From an uncultured Spirochaetaceae bacterium (GTDB lineage Bacteria; Spirochaetota; Spirochaetia; Treponematales; Treponemataceae), in assembly GCA_902766345.1 (NCBI GenBank), contig CACXDK010000040.1, positions 1-8,123 of the forward strand: DNA of 8,123 nucleotides. The letters are read 5' to 3'. Position 1 is the first letter of the stretch; the number at the start of each line of letters is the position of its first letter. This document shows, piece after piece, positions 5,954 to 8,123 of the stretch. The position numbers were made by a program, and so were the translations under genes. The notes beneath the pieces were generated by a model. That model was not told the DNA's origin and made no database searches. It saw nothing but the letters and a program-made list of their open reading frames with translations.

Positions 5954-7229
5954 TCTCAATAACATAGTAAAAAAAGCAGCAGCAATGGTTATTACGATTG
6001 CTGCTGCTTTTTCATTTTTTTCCTGCTCTCCTACAAGCGAAAGAAACAATCCGATTGTAATATGGACAGACAACGAAGAGCTTGCTTCTTATGTTGAACT
6101 GTTCAATGCCACCCACGACACACAGGCAGTCATAATTTACAAAAAAGAAGCCATTCGAGCCCTACCTCCTGCAAAGGATGAACAGATTCCAGATTTAGTC
6201 ATTGCGTCTGCATTAAAAACAGAAAATGTACGCAAATATTTTTCTCCGCTTGAATTTATATTCGGGGAAAGCAAACTGACAAGAGATGCTTTTTATTCAA
6301 AACTGCTTGAATACGGAAAAGTAAAGGGAACACAGTATCTTTTGCCAGTAAGCTTTAACCTGCCAACAATGGTTTTCAGCAAAAACAATGCTTCGTACAT
6401 TACCGACGACCATATCATAATGCTGGAAGATATAAAAAGTGCCTCAGAAAAATTCAATTCAAAAAATGAAGCAGGAACAACATACCTTACAATGGGCTAT
6501 GCTCCTTCCTGGGATGAAAATTTCTTATACAACATTACAAAACTAAAAGGCGCATCCTACAAAGAAGATGAAAAAGTATTTTCTTATGATGAAAATGCCC
6601 TTCAGCAAGTCATTCAATACTGTAAAAACTGGACAACATCAGAAAATGAAAGCACAGCAACAGAGCAGAACTTTCAGTTCAAATATCTGTACATGCACAA
6701 ATTCAATCAGCTTTCAACAGATAAATGTCTTTTTGCTTACATGCCAAGTAATGAATTCTTTACGCAGAACCAGAATGAAAGTTCCGCAAAATCGTTCAGA
6801 TGGCTTTCTGACGGTGAGCACATCATGGTAGAAGACAATATTGTTTCATTAGGCTTGTATAAAAAAGCCCGACATCCGCAAAAAGCAAAAATATTCATGC
6901 AATGGCTGTTTTCAAAAAATACACAGAAGCAGCTTATAGAAAGAATGAAAAAAATGAACCTTACTACACCTCAGTTTGGCATAGTAGGAGGATTTTCATC
7001 AATAAAAGAAGTAAACGATACTATTTTCCCTATATATTACAGAGAATTACTTGAAAATCTTCCAATGGAAAACTATCTTTCTGTGCCGAATTCATTGCCA
7101 GCAAGATGGGACTCTATAAAAAGCAGGATTATCATTCCTTATTTAATTGAAAGCATTGATACACGCGATGCTCATGAAGTTAAAACTTTGGAACAAAGAA
7201 TAGACACCTGGACCAAACAGGCGTTCTAA
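5943..7229 (+). CDS. Solute-binding lipoprotein (extracellular solute-binding family 1-like)
   Basis: From a TTG at 5943 the product has 428 residues. It starts with a lipoprotein signal peptide: KK at 10-11, a hydrophobic core AAAMVITIAAAF, and the lipobox S-F-F-S-C28, a loose spirochaetal form. The mature protein begins SPTSER, then NPIVIWTDNEEL, a typical first strand of family 1 ABC solute-binding proteins. Later stretches (IPDLVIASA, YLLPVSFNLPTMVFSK, a late AKIFMQWLFS helix) also fit that bilobed fold. It is probably anchored in the membrane facing the periplasm and binds a small solute, but no permease or ATPase genes are adjacent. The start is uncertain. ATG at 5985 would lose the lysines; TTG at 5901 has GAGGA 5 nt upstream but gives a long N-region; TTG at 5943 gives the best signal peptide and overlaps the aminotransferase stop by 11 nt. 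A terminator-like hairpin lies within the signal-peptide codons. Confidence 0.85.
   Translation: MLNNLNNIVKKAAAMVITIAAAFSFFSCSPTSERNNPIVIWTDNEELASYVELFNATHDTQAVIIYKKEAIRALPPAKDEQIPDLVIASALKTENVRKYFSPLEFIFGESKLTRDAFYSKLLEYGKVKGTQYLLPVSFNLPTMVFSKNNASYITDDHIIMLEDIKSASEKFNSKNEAGTTYLTMGYAPSWDENFLYNITKLKGASYKEDEKVFSYDENALQQVIQYCKNWTTSENESTATEQNFQFKYLYMHKFNQLSTDKCLFAYMPSNEFFTQNQNESSAKSFRWLSDGEHIMVEDNIVSLGLYKKARHPQKAKIFMQWLFSKNTQKQLIERMKKMNLTTPQFGIVGGFSSIKEVNDTIFPIYYRELLENLPMENYLSVPNSLPARWDSIKSRIIIPYLIESIDTRDAHEVKTLEQRIDTWTKQAF
5971..6020 (+). terminator. Terminator-like hairpin inside the lipoprotein signal-peptide codons
   Basis: AAAAAGCAGCAGCAAT (5971-5986) is followed, after a 10-nt loop, by its perfect reverse complement (5997-6012), giving a 16-bp stem. 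Thymines dominate the next bases (TTTTTCATTTTTTT through 6021). This is the form of a rho-independent terminator and begins 17 nt after the aminotransferase stop. A run of seven A residues on the left flank would let it act on the opposite strand too. It lies inside the next gene's reading frame: the arms encode K-AAA-M and I-AAA-F. It may therefore act as an attenuator that translating ribosomes can melt. Whether it terminates in vivo is inference. Confidence 0.65.
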
Positions 7230-7265
7230 TTTATTGCAGAATTGTATATAAAATAAAGAATTCAC

Positions 7266-7292
7266 TAAACAAGATTTACCACCCTCCGATAA
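7266..7292 (+). promoter_or_regulatory. Sigma28 (FliA/flagellar sigma)-type promoter
   Basis: TAAA at 7266-7269, a spacer of exactly 15 nt, and TCCGATAA at 7285-7292 match the sigma28 consensus TAAA-N15-GCCGATAA in 11 of 12 defined positions. Transcription would begin near 7299-7300, giving a leader of about 14 nt that carries the ribosome site GAGAGGTGG (7301-7309) and ends at the ATG at 7314. Position, spacing and leader length all fit. A sigma70-like TATAAAAT (7247-7254) lies upstream but lacks a convincing -35 box. Confidence 0.75.
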
Positions 7293-7312
7293 TAAAGCTA
7301 GAGAGGTGGTAA
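7276..7312 (+). promoter_or_regulatory. Hairpin that would sequester the ribosome-binding site in read-through mRNA
   Basis: TTACCACC (7276-7283) is the perfect reverse complement of GGTGGTAA (7305-7312). Three more pairs (CTC 7284-7286 with GAG 7301-7303) form past a one-base bulge, and the loop is 14 nt. The right arm contains the Shine-Dalgarno sequence GAGAGGTGG and reaches to 2 nt before the ATG at 7314. The left arm lies upstream of the predicted sigma28 start near 7299, so it would be absent from transcripts made by that promoter and present only in transcripts running in from the lipoprotein gene. No T-tract follows, so it is not a terminator. Confidence 0.55.
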
Positions 7313-7313
7313 T

Positions 7314-7706
7314 ATGTACAGAAATTCAATATCCTTAAACGCAGCATCATATAACACGCTGGCATCGTCAACAAGCGGAAGACTGTATGTTCCAGTAAAG
7401 CCTAATGCTGTTATTTACGCACAGCTTAGCCATGTACATGGAACTGCCGCTAAAAACGGACAGAAAACAGTCTCTCTTGATAAAGTACACATTCTGAACA
7501 CATTAATTGATCAGCTCGTGAATATGGATAAAAAGACTATTTCACGAAATGATGTCCTCGCTCTGACAGATAACCAGAAAGACGCTTTGATTAAAAGCTA
7601 TCAGGATCAGATACACAATGCAATTGCACAGGCATCTATTCCTGAAACTTACGGCTTTGCTGGTCTAATTCCAGAAGCAGGAATGTTGTTCAATATTACA
7701 GCATAA
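7314..7706 (+). CDS. Hypothetical 130-aa protein, probably under flagellar sigma28 control
   Basis: I do not recognise this protein. It has no signal peptide, membrane helix or cysteine, so it is probably a small soluble cytoplasmic protein. The N-terminus (about 1-22) is rich in Ser, Asn, Thr and Ala and likely flexible. A conserved-looking core follows: YVPVKPNAVIYAQLSHVHG (about 25-43), then an amphipathic helix KVHILNTLIDQLVN (about 57-70). A charged segment (71-105) and a hydrophobic C-terminus (GFAGLIPEAGMLFN) end the protein. The ATG at 7314 is preceded by GAGAGGTGG at a good distance. A near-consensus sigma28 promoter sits just upstream, suggesting it is made with late flagellar or chemotaxis genes, though no flagellar gene lies in the window. 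The promoter supports a motility link; the protein sequence alone gives no function. Confidence 0.8.
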   Translation: MYRNSISLNAASYNTLASSTSGRLYVPVKPNAVIYAQLSHVHGTAAKNGQKTVSLDKVHILNTLIDQLVNMDKKTISRNDVLALTDNQKDALIKSYQDQIHNAIAQASIPETYGFAGLIPEAGMLFNITA

Positions 7707-7708
7707 CA

Positions 7709-8122
7709 TTACGTCCACAGTAGCCACAGTAAAATAGCTGCTGCGGATGTTGTTATTACCGTAAACGGAACTCCAACCTTTACCCACCTTCCAAAATTCA
7801 TCGGATATCCTTCTTTTTTTACAATTCCCATTGCAACAATATTGGCACTGGCACCAAATGGTGTAAGATTGCCGCCAAGACAACTTCCTACAAGCAAAGC
7901 AAACATAAAAAGCTCACGCTTCAAATTAATAGCATCTGCCATAGAAGCGGCAACAGGAAGCATTGCAATTATATATGGTACATTATCTACAAAACCGCTG
8001 ATTATAATTGAAACGGCAAGAATAATAATAAAGCCCAATATGCGGGAACCGCCAGTAACGCCAGCAAGGAACTGTGCAAAATCTTCAAGCAGTCCTATTT
8101 CCTGAATTCCACCAATAACAAT
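7709..8122 (-). CDS. ArsB/NhaD/SLC13-type permease, N-terminus beyond window
   Basis: An open frame of 137 codons plus stop enters from the right edge, so only the C-terminal part of a multi-pass membrane transporter is present. Hydrophobic helices are visible around the segments IIILAVSIIISGFVDN, YIIAMLPVAAS, MFALLVGSCLGG and VPFTVITTSAAAILLWLLW. The diagnostic stretches are GFVDNVPYIIAMLPV and GSCLGGNLTPFGASANIVAMGI. They match the ion-transporter superfamily that includes the arsenite pump ArsB, NhaD Na+/H+ antiporters, CitM and OCA2/P-like proteins. NLTPFGASAN is the conserved re-entrant region thought to bind substrate. The exact substrate (anion, arsenite or sodium) cannot be set from this fragment. 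A TTG at 8038 is not the real start, because the frame and the homologous sequence continue past it to the edge. It converges on the 130-aa gene with only two bases between the stops. Confidence 0.88.
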   Translation of the reverse strand: MVIGGIQEIGLLEDFAQFLAGVTGGSRILGFIIILAVSIIISGFVDNVPYIIAMLPVAASMADAINLKRELFMFALLVGSCLGGNLTPFGASANIVAMGIVKKEGYPMNFGRWVKVGVPFTVITTSAAAILLWLLWT

Positions 8123-8123
8123 A

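Noticed and set aside
7276..7312. Hairpin downstream of the lipoprotein gene as its transcription terminator
   Set aside because: No T-tract follows; the right arm runs into the ribosome site and ATG of the next gene, so a translation-control role fits better.
7843..7848. TGGCAC as half of a sigma54 promoter
   Set aside because: No TTGC lies at the required distance, and the site is inside the permease coding sequence.
7842..8105. Plus-strand 87-codon open frame near the right edge
   Set aside because: Antisense to a permease fragment with clear ArsB/NhaD-type motifs.
1..8123. Search for tRNA, rRNA, CRISPR arrays, insertion sequences and long direct repeats
   Set aside because: None was visible by eye. 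The window is nearly filled by ordinary coding sequence with short or overlapping junctions.

Overview
The window looks like a chromosomal segment of a low-GC, Treponema-like spirochaete. This rests on the AT-rich codon use, a lipoprotein signal with a loose lipobox (SFFSC), and a moxR-DUF58-membrane protein-VWA-VWA gene order typical of spirochaetal Bat ('aerotolerance') operons. The genus is inferred from these features, not from a database match. No rRNA, tRNA, CRISPR array or insertion sequence is visible.

Left block (1-4522, all minus strand): a tightly packed operon read right to left. It encodes a MoxR AAA+ ATPase, a DUF58 protein, a signal-peptide-bearing single-pass membrane protein in the BatD/DUF4381 position, BatA (VWA between membrane segments) and a BatB-like VWA protein cut by the left window edge. 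The gap between the first two genes is 20 nt. The remaining junctions overlap by 4, 8 and 1 nt, which suggests translational coupling. By analogy with other MoxR-VWA systems, the ATPase and the VWA proteins probably act together as an envelope-associated chaperone or assembly machine. The TPR genes that usually follow would lie outside the window.

Middle (4523-4660): a 138-bp divergent promoter region. The plus-strand gene has a good sigma70-like promoter so close to its ATG that its mRNA is probably leaderless. moxR also lacks a Shine-Dalgarno sequence and has a GCCGATAG box just upstream of its ATG.

Right block (4661-8122): a fold-type I PLP aminotransferase is followed, with a short overlap, by an orphan family 1 solute-binding lipoprotein. 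A 16-bp perfect hairpin with a T-tract, which looks like an intrinsic terminator, lies inside the lipoprotein's signal-peptide codons. Next comes an unrecognised 130-aa soluble protein. It is preceded by a near-consensus sigma28 (flagellar sigma, FliA) promoter, TAAA-N15-TCCGATAA, and by a hairpin that would hide its ribosome-binding site only in read-through transcripts. Two bases beyond its stop, a convergent ArsB/NhaD/SLC13-type permease gene begins and runs off the right edge.

The most novel content is regulatory: the sigma28 promoter and read-through hairpin in front of an unknown protein, the terminator-like hairpin inside a signal-peptide coding region, and the apparently leaderless divergent pair. 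I see no clear new defence, mobile or biosynthetic system.
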